DNA of 9,687 nt from Desulfobacteraceae bacterium. Lineage in GTDB: Bacteria; Desulfobacterota; DSM-4660; Desulfatiglandales; HGW-15. Below the pieces are notes generated by a model. That model saw only the letters and a program-made list of their open reading frames with translations. It was not told the DNA's origin and made no database searches. Position 1 is the first letter of the stretch. Each line of letters begins with the position of its first letter. The position numbers and the translations under genes are program-made. Positions 1-6,915 of the stretch are shown here, piece after piece. The stretch lies in assembly GCA_003819975.1 (NCBI GenBank), contig RPPU01000121.1, positions 1 to 9,687 on the forward strand. Reading direction: 5' to 3'.

Positions 1-3000
1 GGCGGCATCTCCGGCGAGTACTTATTGCCGGCCGATGCTGGGCTCGGCCAATATACACTCTATACCGCCGGCAGACTTCCTGCCACATTCCGGGTGGAAG
101 AATACAAAAAACCGGAATTCGAAGTGAAAATCGAAGCGCCCCGGGAGCCGGTGCAACTCGGCGATAAATTCAACGTGACCATTGCCGCCAAATATTATTT
201 CGGCGCACCCGTAACCAAAGCCAAGGTGAAATACAAGGTTTTGCGTTCCAGCTATCAAGGTGCCTGGTACCCGCCCGGCCCCTGGGACTGGTTTTACGGT
301 TCAGGCTACGGCTGGTTTGCTTATGATTACGAATGGTATCCGGGTTGGCGCTATTGGGGCTGTAAACGGCCTTATCCCTGGTGGTGGCCGCGCAACGCCG
401 AACAACCCGAACTGGTGGCTGAAGCCGAAGCCCAAATCGACGAAACCGGCATGCTCAAAATCGAATTGGACAGTTCCGTGGCCAAGGAGATGCATGGCGA
501 CCAGGATCATCAATACACAATCACCGCCGAAGTGACCGACCAATCGCGCCGTACCATCGTGGGCCAGGGCCGGGTCTTGGCCGGCCGCGACCCCTTCAAG
601 GTCTATGCCTGGGTCGACCGCGGCCATTACCGGGTCGGCGACGTAGTCCAGGCCCGTTTCAATGCTTTAACTTTGGATCAAAATCCGGTTCAGGGTCAGG
701 GCGAACTGAAACTGCTGCAGATTCAATATCGCGAGAACAATCCCATAGAAGTCGAAATGCAAAAATGGCCCCTGAACACCGACAGCCGGGGACAAGCCCG
801 TCAACAGATCAAAGCTTCGGCTCCGGGCCAGTACCGCCTGGCTTATAAAGTCACGGATAGTAAAAAGCACACCAGGGAAGGCGGCTATATTTTCTTTGTC
901 CAGGGCCAGGGCGCCGACACCGCTTTGTTTCGTTTCAATGAAATCGAACTGCTGCCCGATAAAACCGAATACGGCCCGGACGAAAAGGTCCGGCTTATGC
1001 TCCACACCAACCGGCCGGAAAGCACCGTTGTGCTCTTTGTCCGGCCCAGTAACGGCGTGTATCTGCAACCCAAGATCCTGCAACTCAAGAACCAAAGCGC
1101 GATCGAAGAAATTCTAGTGGCTCCCAAAGACATGCCCAACTTTTTTATGGAAGCCTTTACCGTCAGCGACGGCAAATGTTACAGCGAAACGCGCGAAATC
1201 CTGGTCCCGCCGGTCCAACGTGTGCTCAACGTCGCGGTCCTGCCCTCCGCAAACATTTACAAACCCGGTCAGGAGGCCAAAATCCGGGTGAAGCTGACCG
1301 ATCTCGAGGGCCGGCCCTTCAAGGGCTCGACCGTCTTGACCGTGTATGATAAGGCTCTCGAATACATTTCCGGCGGCAGCAATGTGCCCGCCATTAAGGA
1401 GTTTTTCTGGAAATGGCGGCGGCAACATTATCCCCGCACGGAAACGAACCTGGAGCGCACTTTTTTCAACCTGGTTGCTCCGGGCCGGGCAGCCATGCAA
1501 GCCATCGGTGCGTTCGGCCAAACCACGGCAGATGATGAATCGATGCTGAGGCAAAGAATGGACAATGGAGTTGTGGGCGGTTTGCAAAAAGGCAAAGACG
1601 ACAGATCTTCGAAAAATCTGCTCTTTTCTGCCGCAAAACCGGCAGCCGTAGCCCTGAAATCGGAATCGCAACCCAATGAAGATAAAAAATCGACATCAGA
1701 ACCCGAAGGAGAGTCTCCCGAACTCGAAACAATTCAGCCCATGCTGCGCAGCTCCTTTGCCGACACGGCCTTCTGGGCCGCCAACCTCGAGACCGACAAC
1801 GAAGGAATCGCTGAAGTCAAATTCAAGATGCCGGAGAACCTGACCACCTGGCTCATCAAGAGCTGGGCCATGGGAACCGGCACCCGCGTGGGCGAAGCCC
1901 GCGCTGAGGTCGTCACCACCAAAAACCTGGTCCTGCGACTCCAGGCCCCGCGCTTCTTCGTTGAAAAAGACGAAGTCGTCCTCTCCGCCAATATCCATAA
2001 CTACTTGGACAAAACCAAGAAAGTCCAGGCTGTGCTGGAACTCGACGGAGCCTGCCTCGAAGCCCTGGAACCCAAGACCCGTACGATTACAATTGATCCC
2101 CAGACCGAAGCCCGCGTGGACTGGCGCGTTAAAGTAACCCAAGAGGGCGAAGCCGTTATACGCATGAAAGCCCTGACCGACCAGGAATCCGATGCCGTAC
2201 AAATGAAATTCCCGGTCTATGTGCACGGCATGCTCAAAACCGACTCTTTCTCGGGCGCCATTCGCAGAAACCAATCCGAAGCCAAGATTCAAATCCAGGT
2301 GCCCCGGGAACGCCGCATCGACCAAACCCGGCTGGAACTGCGCTATTCCCCTACCCTTGCCGCGGCCCTGGTCGACGCCCTCCCCTATCTGGCCGACTAC
2401 CCGTACGGCTGCACCGAGCAGACCCTGAACCGCTTCCTGCCCACGGTCATCACCCGCAAGGTGCTCAAGCAAATGGGTCTGGATCTCAAAGCCATTCAGG
2501 AAAAAAGAATCAACCTGAACAGCCAAGAGATCGGCAATGACAAGGAACGGGCCGCGCAATGGCAGCGCCAAAACCGCAACCCGGTCTTTGACGAACAAAC
2601 CGTGAACCTCATGATCAAACAAGGCCTGCAACGCCTCACCAACATGCAACTGCAAGACGGCGGCTGGGGCTGGTTCTCGGGCTGGGGTGAGCAATCCTAC
2701 CCCCATACCACGGCCTATGTGGTCCAGGGTTTTCTGACCGCCAAGAAAAACGACATGACCCTGCCGCCCAATGTCCTGGAGCGCGGACTGGCCTGGCTCG
2801 CGGAATATCAGAGAAAAGAGGTGCAAAAACTCAAAAACAGACCCCTCAATCTGAAACCTGAAAAGGGACAAGCCGACAACCTGGATGCTTTTGTATATAA
2901 AACCCTGGCTGAAGCCGGCAAGGACAACCCGGATATGCGCGAGTTTCTGTATCGCGACCGCACCAAGCTCTCCTTGTACGGCAACGCCCTTTTCGGCGTG

Positions 3001-4026
3001 GGCTTGCATTTGACCAAACAGATTGACAAACTGAAAATGGTATTGCAGAACATCGAGCAGTACCTGGTCATGGATTCTGAAAACCAGACCGCTTACCTGA
3101 ACCTCTCCGGCCAATATTACTGGTGGTACTGGTACGGCAGCGAGTTCGAGACCCAGGCCTATTATTTAAAACTCCTGGCTTTGACCGATCCCAAGAGCGA
3201 CAAAGCTGCCGGCTTGGCCAAGTACTTGCTCAACAACCGCAAGAACGCGACTTATTGGCACTCGACCCGCGACACGGCTCTGTGCATCGAAGCCCTGGCC
3301 GATTATCTCAAAGCCAGTGCTGAAGACAAGCCCGATATGGTGCTCACAATCTATGTAGACGGTCAAAAGAAAAAAGAAGTCACCATTAAACCTCAAGACC
3401 TTTTTACTTTTGACAATAAACTGGTCCTCTCCGGCAAGGAGCTCTCCTCCGGCCCACACGAGATCAAGATCGTGCGCCAGGGGACCGGCCCGGTTTACTT
3501 CAATGCTTATCTGACTAACTTTACTTTGGAAGATTTTATCACCAAGACCGGCTTGGAGATCAAAGTGGAGCGCAAGTATTACAAGCTCAATAAAATCGAC
3601 AAAACCGTGAAAGCGGCCGGGTCTTCAGGCCAGGCTCTGGACCAGAAGGTCGAAAAATACGAGCGTCAACTTCTGCCCAATCTCTCGACCCTCAAGAGCG
3701 GCGACCTGGTGGAGATCGAGCTCGAAATCGAGAGCAAGAACGATTACGAGTACCTGATCTTCGAGGATATGAAGGCGGCCGGTTTCGAGCCCCTGCAGGT
3801 GCAAAGCGGCTATACCCGGGGCGGGCTCTCCGCTTACATGGAACTGCGCGACGAACGGGTCTGCTTTTTCCTCTCGCATCTCGCGCGCGGCAAACACAGT
3901 CTCTCCTACCGCATGCGGGCCGAGATCCCGGGCCGCTTCAGCGCCCTGCCCACCCGCGCCCAGGCCATGTACGCCCCCGAGCTCAAGGCCAACTCGGATG
4001 AGATTAAAATTAAGATCGAGGATTAG
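1..4026 (+). CDS. Bacterial alpha-2-macroglobulin, thioester-containing, 5' end outside window
   Basis: This is the C-terminal 1,341 residues of a large alpha-2-macroglobulin-family protein. The frame is open from base 1, so the TTG at 25 is internal and not a start. In bacteria these proteins sit in the periplasm and are thought to trap proteases: cleavage of a bait region exposes a reactive thioester. Visible order: macroglobulin-like beta domains (VEEYKKPEFEV, residues 32-42); an aromatic-rich insertion (85-129); a bait-domain-like region (about 410-460); a linker with a charged, low-complexity end (481-580); the A2M domain core (from 581, with TAFWAANLETD); the thioester domain with CTEQ at 804-807 and DGGWGWF at 886-892; and a C-terminal receptor-binding-like beta domain ending at the TAG. 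Cys804 and Gln807 are both present, so the thioester should be functional. Full-length relatives are typically several hundred residues longer. The usual partner, a class 1C penicillin-binding protein, is not in view. The family call is secure; the protease-trap role is inferred from the family. Confidence 0.95.
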   Translation, partial: GGISGEYLLPADAGLGQYTLYTAGRLPATFRVEEYKKPEFEVKIEAPREPVQLGDKFNVTIAAKYYFGAPVTKAKVKYKVLRSSYQGAWYPPGPWDWFYGSGYGWFAYDYEWYPGWRYWGCKRPYPWWWPRNAEQPELVAEAEAQIDETGMLKIELDSSVAKEMHGDQDHQYTITAEVTDQSRRTIVGQGRVLAGRDPFKVYAWVDRGHYRVGDVVQARFNALTLDQNPVQGQGELKLLQIQYRENNPIEVEMQKWPLNTDSRGQARQQIKASAPGQYRLAYKVTDSKKHTREGGYIFFVQGQGADTALFRFNEIELLPDKTEYGPDEKVRLMLHTNRPESTVVLFVRPSNGVYLQPKILQLKNQSAIEEILVAPKDMPNFFMEAFTVSDGKCYSETREILVPPVQRVLNVAVLPSANIYKPGQEAKIRVKLTDLEGRPFKGSTVLTVYDKALEYISGGSNVPAIKEFFWKWRRQHYPRTETNLERTFFNLVAPGRAAMQAIGAFGQTTADDESMLRQRMDNGVVGGLQKGKDDRSSKNLLFSAAKPAAVALKSESQPNEDKKSTSEPEGESPELETIQPMLRSSFADTAFWAANLETDNEGIAEVKFKMPENLTTWLIKSWAMGTGTRVGEARAEVVTTKNLVLRLQAPRFFVEKDEVVLSANIHNYLDKTKKVQAVLELDGACLEALEPKTRTITIDPQTEARVDWRVKVTQEGEAVIRMKALTDQESDAVQMKFPVYVHGMLKTDSFSGAIRRNQSEAKIQIQVPRERRIDQTRLELRYSPTLAAALVDALPYLADYPYGCTEQTLNRFLPTVITRKVLKQMGLDLKAIQEKRINLNSQEIGNDKERAAQWQRQNRNPVFDEQTVNLMIKQGLQRLTNMQLQDGGWGWFSGWGEQSYPHTTAYVVQGFLTAKKNDMTLPPNVLERGLAWLAEYQRKEVQKLKNRPLNLKPEKGQADNLDAFVYKTLAEAGKDNPDMREFLYRDRTKLSLYGNALFGVGLHLTKQIDKLKMVLQNIEQYLVMDSENQTAYLNLSGQYYWWYWYGSEFETQAYYLKLLALTDPKSDKAAGLAKYLLNNRKNATYWHSTRDTALCIEALADYLKASAEDKPDMVLTIYVDGQKKKEVTIKPQDLFTFDNKLVLSGKELSSGPHEIKIVRQGTGPVYFNAYLTNFTLEDFITKTGLEIKVERKYYKLNKIDKTVKAAGSSGQALDQKVEKYERQLLPNLSTLKSGDLVEIELEIESKNDYEYLIFEDMKAAGFEPLQVQSGYTRGGLSAYMELRDERVCFFLSHLARGKHSLSYRMRAEIPGRFSALPTRAQAMYAPELKANSDEIKIKIED

Positions 4027-4065
4027 TGGTTTACATTGAAGTAGGATTTACACGATTAACAGGAC

Positions 4066-4152
4066 GGGATCTCTAATGAGGAATTGCCTGTTCATATTTG
4101 GTCGATTTTTAAGAGTCTCGTAATCGTTAAAATGAATTTTGAGAGATCCCCA
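4066..4152. repeat. Intergenic repeat, copy 1
   Basis: This element is bounded by a perfect 9-bp inverted repeat, GGGATCTCT at 4066-4074 and AGAGATCCC at 4142-4150. Its right end (4128-4152) matches 4304-4328 at 23 of 25 positions in direct orientation. An ATATTTGG block also occurs at a similar place in both copies (4094-4101 here). It encodes nothing. I read it as one of two diverged copies of a small non-autonomous intergenic element. Its family is unknown to me. Confidence 0.6.
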
Positions 4153-4159
4153 GAATTTT

Positions 4160-4198
4160 AATAAACAACCACCAGCTGAAAACTGATGGTTGTTTATT
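4160..4198. terminator. 16-bp hairpin, possible terminator after the A2M gene
   Basis: AATAAACAACCACCAG at 4160-4175 pairs with CTGATGGTTGTTTATT at 4183-4198 across a 7-base loop, with one C-A mismatch. The hairpin lies 134 bases past the A2M stop codon and between the two copies of the intergenic repeat. The stem is long, but the following bases are only moderately T-rich, so it is not a textbook intrinsic terminator on either strand. It may end transcripts converging from both sides. Confidence 0.45.
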
Positions 4199-4229
4199 TG
4201 CGCTTCGTGTTCTTATTTGATGCCACCTC

Positions 4230-4328
4230 GGGGTCTCTAAAAATACGCTTTTTAGGGGTTTTATTTTTTATATTTGGCTTATTTTATTAAGCTTCATCGC
4301 TGATAAAGTGAATTTTTAGAGATCCCCA
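4230..4328. repeat. Intergenic repeat, copy 2
   Basis: GGGGTCTCTAAAAAT at 4230-4244 and ATTTTTAGAGATCCCC at 4312-4327 form an inverted repeat that is perfect apart from one unpaired base. The right end is a direct copy of the right end of copy 1, offset by 176 bases. This copy also contains a hairpin near its left end. It stops eight bases before the methyltransferase stop codon, so the element lies between convergent genes. Confidence 0.6.
4237..4268 (+). terminator. Hairpin with T-rich tail inside repeat copy 2
   Basis: CTAAAAA at 4237-4243 pairs with TTTTTAG at 4249-4255 around the loop TACGC. Outward G-U and C-G pairs can extend it in RNA. It is followed by GGGTTTTATTTTTTA, so on the plus strand it resembles a weak intrinsic terminator. 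The stem is mostly A-U, so efficiency is doubtful. Confidence 0.4.
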
Positions 4329-4335
4329 CCTGATA

Positions 4336-5244
4336 TTATCTCGTTTTTTTTTTCACAGGACGCACTTTATAAAGCTCTGAGTCTTCCCTAAGCATGCACG
4401 CTTGTTTGTAGTCGACCTTTTCAAAATAGAGCTGGGAACGGGAAAACAGATCGGATGATTCGCCTTTCAAGTGTCGGGCTGTCGCACGACAATATTCGGG
4501 GTCGATCTCAACGCCGATACTATTGCGCTCCATTTTCAAAGCTGCGATCATAGTTGTTCCCGAGCCGCAGAATGGGTCCAGCACCGTATCCCCGACAAAC
4601 GAAAACATACGTACCAATCGAATCGCCAATTCAAGAGGAAACGGCGCCGGATGGTTTTTGGTTGAAGCCCCGGTGATATTCCATATCTGCTGAAACCACT
4701 GATTAAACTCCTCTTTTTTAATTTTACTGGCTTTGCGTTGCGCCTCAGTCGGCTTCCGATACCCACCCGGTTTACGCTGCATGAGGATAAATTCCATGTC
4801 ATTTTTAATGATCGCATTGGGTTCATAGGGTTTACCAAGAAATTTTGAGCCGTTCGAAACTTCATAAGAAGCATTGGAAATTTTATGCCAGACAATCGGA
4901 TTGAGATTATCAAAACCGATACGGCGACACGACACGCAGATGTCGGCATGAAGAGGAAAGACAAGATGTCTTCCAAAATTACGTCGCGCCACGCAAACAT
5001 CTCCGACTACACACACCAGGCGTCCTCCCGGCACTAGTATCCGATAAATATGACGCCAAACTTTCTCCAGTTCGGTTAAAAAAATCTCATAATCTTGAAT
5101 GTGTCCTAATTGACCCGGATTCTCATTATACTGTTTAAGATTCCAGTAGGGTGGTGATGTCACGACTAAATGCACCGACTCATCTTCAAGAAATGTCAAA
5201 TCTCTTGCATCGCCATTGATCAGTTTATGGATGGTTTGGGTCAT
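4336..5244 (-). CDS. Beta-class site-specific DNA methyltransferase of a type II R-M system
   Basis: A 302-residue S-adenosylmethionine-dependent methyltransferase that should protect host DNA from the adjacent endonuclease. The catalytic motif TSPPYW is at residues 29-34 and the AdoMet-binding motif DPFCGSGTT at 223-231. Catalytic motif before binding motif is the beta arrangement. SPPY is most often seen in N4-cytosine enzymes, but some N6-adenine enzymes use it, so the base is not settled. NPIVWHK (115-121) and the C-terminal GVEIDPEYC (244-252) are typical of the family. I place the start at the ATG at 5244, four bases after the endonuclease stop. A TTG at 5256 would add four residues, but the AGGAG upstream lies only two bases from it. 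That AGGAG is about 14 bases from the ATG, so translational coupling with the endonuclease gene is likely. The last codons before the stop run through ten consecutive A bases. Base use is AT-richer than in the flanking long genes. Confidence 0.9.
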   Translation of the reverse strand: MTQTIHKLINGDARDLTFLEDESVHLVVTSPPYWNLKQYNENPGQLGHIQDYEIFLTELEKVWRHIYRILVPGGRLVCVVGDVCVARRNFGRHLVFPLHADICVSCRRIGFDNLNPIVWHKISNASYEVSNGSKFLGKPYEPNAIIKNDMEFILMQRKPGGYRKPTEAQRKASKIKKEEFNQWFQQIWNITGASTKNHPAPFPLELAIRLVRMFSFVGDTVLDPFCGSGTTMIAALKMERNSIGVEIDPEYCRATARHLKGESSDLFSRSQLYFEKVDYKQACMLREDSELYKVRPVKKKTR

Positions 5245-5248
5245 GATC

Positions 5249-5965
5249 TTAAACAAAACTCCTGATATGGGCAGTCAGCGCCTTCGTAAAACGTTCGATG
5301 GAAAGATCTTTAGCAGGAACCTGAAAGATACCCTTCAGACCATCCTGGAATGTTGATGTGATATATGCGACAGCCGTATAATGTCTTTCTAAAACCAATT
5401 TGCGACAGAACAACTCGTAGCGCCGCAGATAAGATGCACCAATGAATTCTGGGAATACTTTAAAATGGGGTTCCTGAACAGAAACCGGTCGATTGGATGC
5501 ATCGCAATCTTCAAGCATGAAAAAATAGCCGAGGAAGGGTTGAGGACTGTCTATATAAGCCCGTTCTCTAAATGCTGTCCAAAGATCAAGAGCACTGCCG
5601 ATGGCTTCTTCAGTACGATTATTAAAGTTATTTCCGAATGAAGGACCGACTTGCGACTTCGCCTCGATCGCCGCTACTAATGTCCGTTCACGGACAATCA
5701 GGATATCCCATTCTTTAGTCGGCCTGAAGAATCCCGGGAGTTCAACGGTTTTCTTTCGGAAGATAAACTGAGAAGGGATTCCAGCCTTGATGATAAAGTC
5801 AACAAACACATTAAGGAAACCATCCATCTGGGCGCCTCCAGTAACGGCGCTTCGCAGACCTTGATCTGTTTTACCACTTTCTTGCTGTTTGCGGCGTTGA
5901 GCCGAACGGGTTTGCCAGTAATGAGCAACGGCATCTTTCATTTTTTCTTGTAAATCATTCTTCAT
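5249..5965 (-). CDS. XhoI/PaeR7I-family type II restriction endonuclease
   Basis: This 238-residue protein closely resembles XhoI and PaeR7I, which cut the palindrome CTCGAG. Landmarks match what I know of that family: an N-terminal VTGGAQMDGF segment (41-50), LPGFFRPTKEWD (76-87), VGPSFGNNFNNRTEEAIG (106-123) and GASYLRRYELFCRKL (176-190). The PD-(D/E)XK catalytic set is visible as Asp87, Glu101 and Lys103 (in WDILI and IEAKS). Length is normal for the family, so the gene appears intact. The ATG at 5965 is the first in-frame Met, with a weak GAGAG about ten bases upstream. It is the first gene of a two-gene minus-strand operon with the methyltransferase. No controller-protein gene is present. 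CTCGAG specificity is inferred from similarity. The AT-rich base use and the helicase remnant beside it suggest horizontal acquisition. Confidence 0.92.
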   Translation of the reverse strand: MKNDLQEKMKDAVAHYWQTRSAQRRKQQESGKTDQGLRSAVTGGAQMDGFLNVFVDFIIKAGIPSQFIFRKKTVELPGFFRPTKEWDILIVRERTLVAAIEAKSQVGPSFGNNFNNRTEEAIGSALDLWTAFRERAYIDSPQPFLGYFFMLEDCDASNRPVSVQEPHFKVFPEFIGASYLRRYELFCRKLVLERHYTAVAYITSTFQDGLKGIFQVPAKDLSIERFTKALTAHIRSFV

Positions 5966-6205
5966 TTAGTTACAGCTCTCACAAATATAAGTGTTTAAAT
6001 TTTTGAATTTACAGAAAAAAGCCTCTACCCTCTATCAATCTCGATTAGCCTTTTATCAATCCTTCAATTGACCATTGGTTACACCTTTTTCTTGCCTTTA
6101 AAACCAAAATATCCTATTTCCAGTTTAAAGTCTATTAATGGCAATATTAATTAAAGATAAAAATTTGCAGAGTCTGATATCTCATCAGTACGAAACCACC
6201 TTAAA
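5966..6205. other. AT-rich spacer upstream of the restriction operon
   Basis: This 240-base gap separates the endonuclease start from the end of the helicase remnant. It should hold the minus-strand promoter of the restriction operon. I see only a weak minus-strand TATATT near 5990 and no convincing -35 partner. There is no coding signal and no clear controller-protein box. A short odd palindrome, ACCATTGGT, lies near 6071-6079. Confidence 0.4.
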
Positions 6206-6613
6206 TTAGACCATTTTAACCTCATATCCCATGTTCTGATATCCCCGCAGGCGCTTATTCCACATCCTTTTAAGCTGCGGATGCTTGTGTTCGACATAAT
6301 CATAGATGTGCACATCCTGTTTTCCCGCATGTTTACGGTACAGGCGGCCGGCATATTGCTGGAGCGTCCCTTTCCATGAAATCGGCATAGCCGGCACCAG
6401 GGTATCCAGGGGCGGGTGGTCAAATCCTTCACCGATCAGGCTGCCGGTAGCAAGCAACACAAAAGCGGTCGATTCTTTCAATCCTTTAAGGTTCTCCAAA
6501 ATATCCGCGCGTTGCTTTTTAGAGATACGCCCATGCAGCACATAACAAGGCTCCACCTGATTGCCAAGCATCTCGCAATTGCTCTGTCTCGGAAAGGATG
6601 TCTTTTTGAGCAA
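6206..6613 (-). pseudogene. C-terminal remnant of a superfamily 2 (DEAD/DEAH) helicase
   Basis: About 135 codons remain of what was probably a helicase of several hundred residues. Helicase motif V is readable as LLATGSLIGEGFD (residues 53-65 counted from the TTG at 6613) and motif VI as QQYAGRLYR (85-93). Before motif V, VLHGRISKKQR (25-35) matches the second RecA-like domain. The ending KRLRGYQNMGY (120-130) looks like the natural C-terminus of the family. The Walker A and DEAD/DEAH motifs are absent, and a TGA closes the frame a few codons before the TTG, so no ATPase can be made. This type of helicase tail, with PISWKGTLQQYAGR, is familiar from helicases of restriction-like and TOTE-type conflict systems. 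It lies on the same strand as the restriction pair and fits a decayed defence locus. Parent system is inferred; remnant status is clear. Confidence 0.85.
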
Positions 6614-6915
6614 ACTTATTCATTGACATAATCGGATCTCCACAAGGATCACCAAATATCCCCCACCCTGAAACTGTTCGGAAAGGGGCCTACCGCATCG
6701 AGTACATAACCGGCAAACCCGTGGCTCAGACCGGGCCGCTGATGCGCGGATCAACGGCCCTGTATAAGCAGGGTTCATGCTTGAGACCTTTTTAGCTTGC
6801 AACACCCATCAGGTCGTTTTATACTCCAGCTCTTGAAAAATAGATTTTAACGGCATAAATATTTTCACTGCCTTGCTATTTTTCGCCAATCCCGAATGTC
6901 GGCAGGTATTTATTC
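6614..6915. other. Non-coding stretch with a GC-rich, multi-hairpin core (about 6661-6782)
   Basis: No protein is recognisable here. The core is clearly more GC-rich than the DNA around it and can fold several ways. GGGCCG (6733-6738) pairs with CGGCCC (6755-6760), enclosing TGAT/ATCA and a GCGCGG loop. CCCTG (6758-6762) can pair with CAGGG (6769-6773), and ACCCTG (6665-6670) can alternatively close the whole region with CAGGGT (6769-6774). AAGCA (6766-6770) and TGCTT (6778-6782) are a further option. Both strands have reading frames of 50-60 codons across it, with no family resemblance I can name. It may be the footprint of the element that truncated the helicase, or a structured RNA. The rest, up to the regulator start, is AT-rich and should contain the regulator promoter, which I cannot pinpoint. 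Confidence 0.4.

Noticed and set aside
1696..3114. A 472-codon minus-strand frame inside the A2M gene
   Set aside because: It is the antisense shadow of a strongly coding plus-strand gene. Its translation shows no known domain, while the plus frame carries the A2M and thioester motifs.
25..4026. TTG at base 25 as the real start of the A2M
   Set aside because: The frame is open to base 1 and the upstream residues (GGISGEYL) continue the macroglobulin-like domain, so the gene runs off the left edge.
4066..4328. A CRISPR array
   Set aside because: Only two diverged units exist, with inverted ends. Unit length and spacing do not fit repeats with unique spacers.
5966..6150. A small controller (C protein) gene for the R-M system
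   Set aside because: The spacer has no helix-turn-helix reading frame on either strand and no clear C-box palindromes.
6733..6760. Possible group II intron domain V or integron attC site
   Set aside because: The hairpin lacks the conserved domain V catalytic bases and I see no attC core sites, so only a structured stretch is reported.
6620..6805. A 61-codon minus-strand frame with three Cys between the helicase remnant and the regulator
   Set aside because: CxxC-like spacing briefly suggested a zinc ribbon, but the plus strand is equally open and the DNA is dominated by hairpins. I could not place it in any family.
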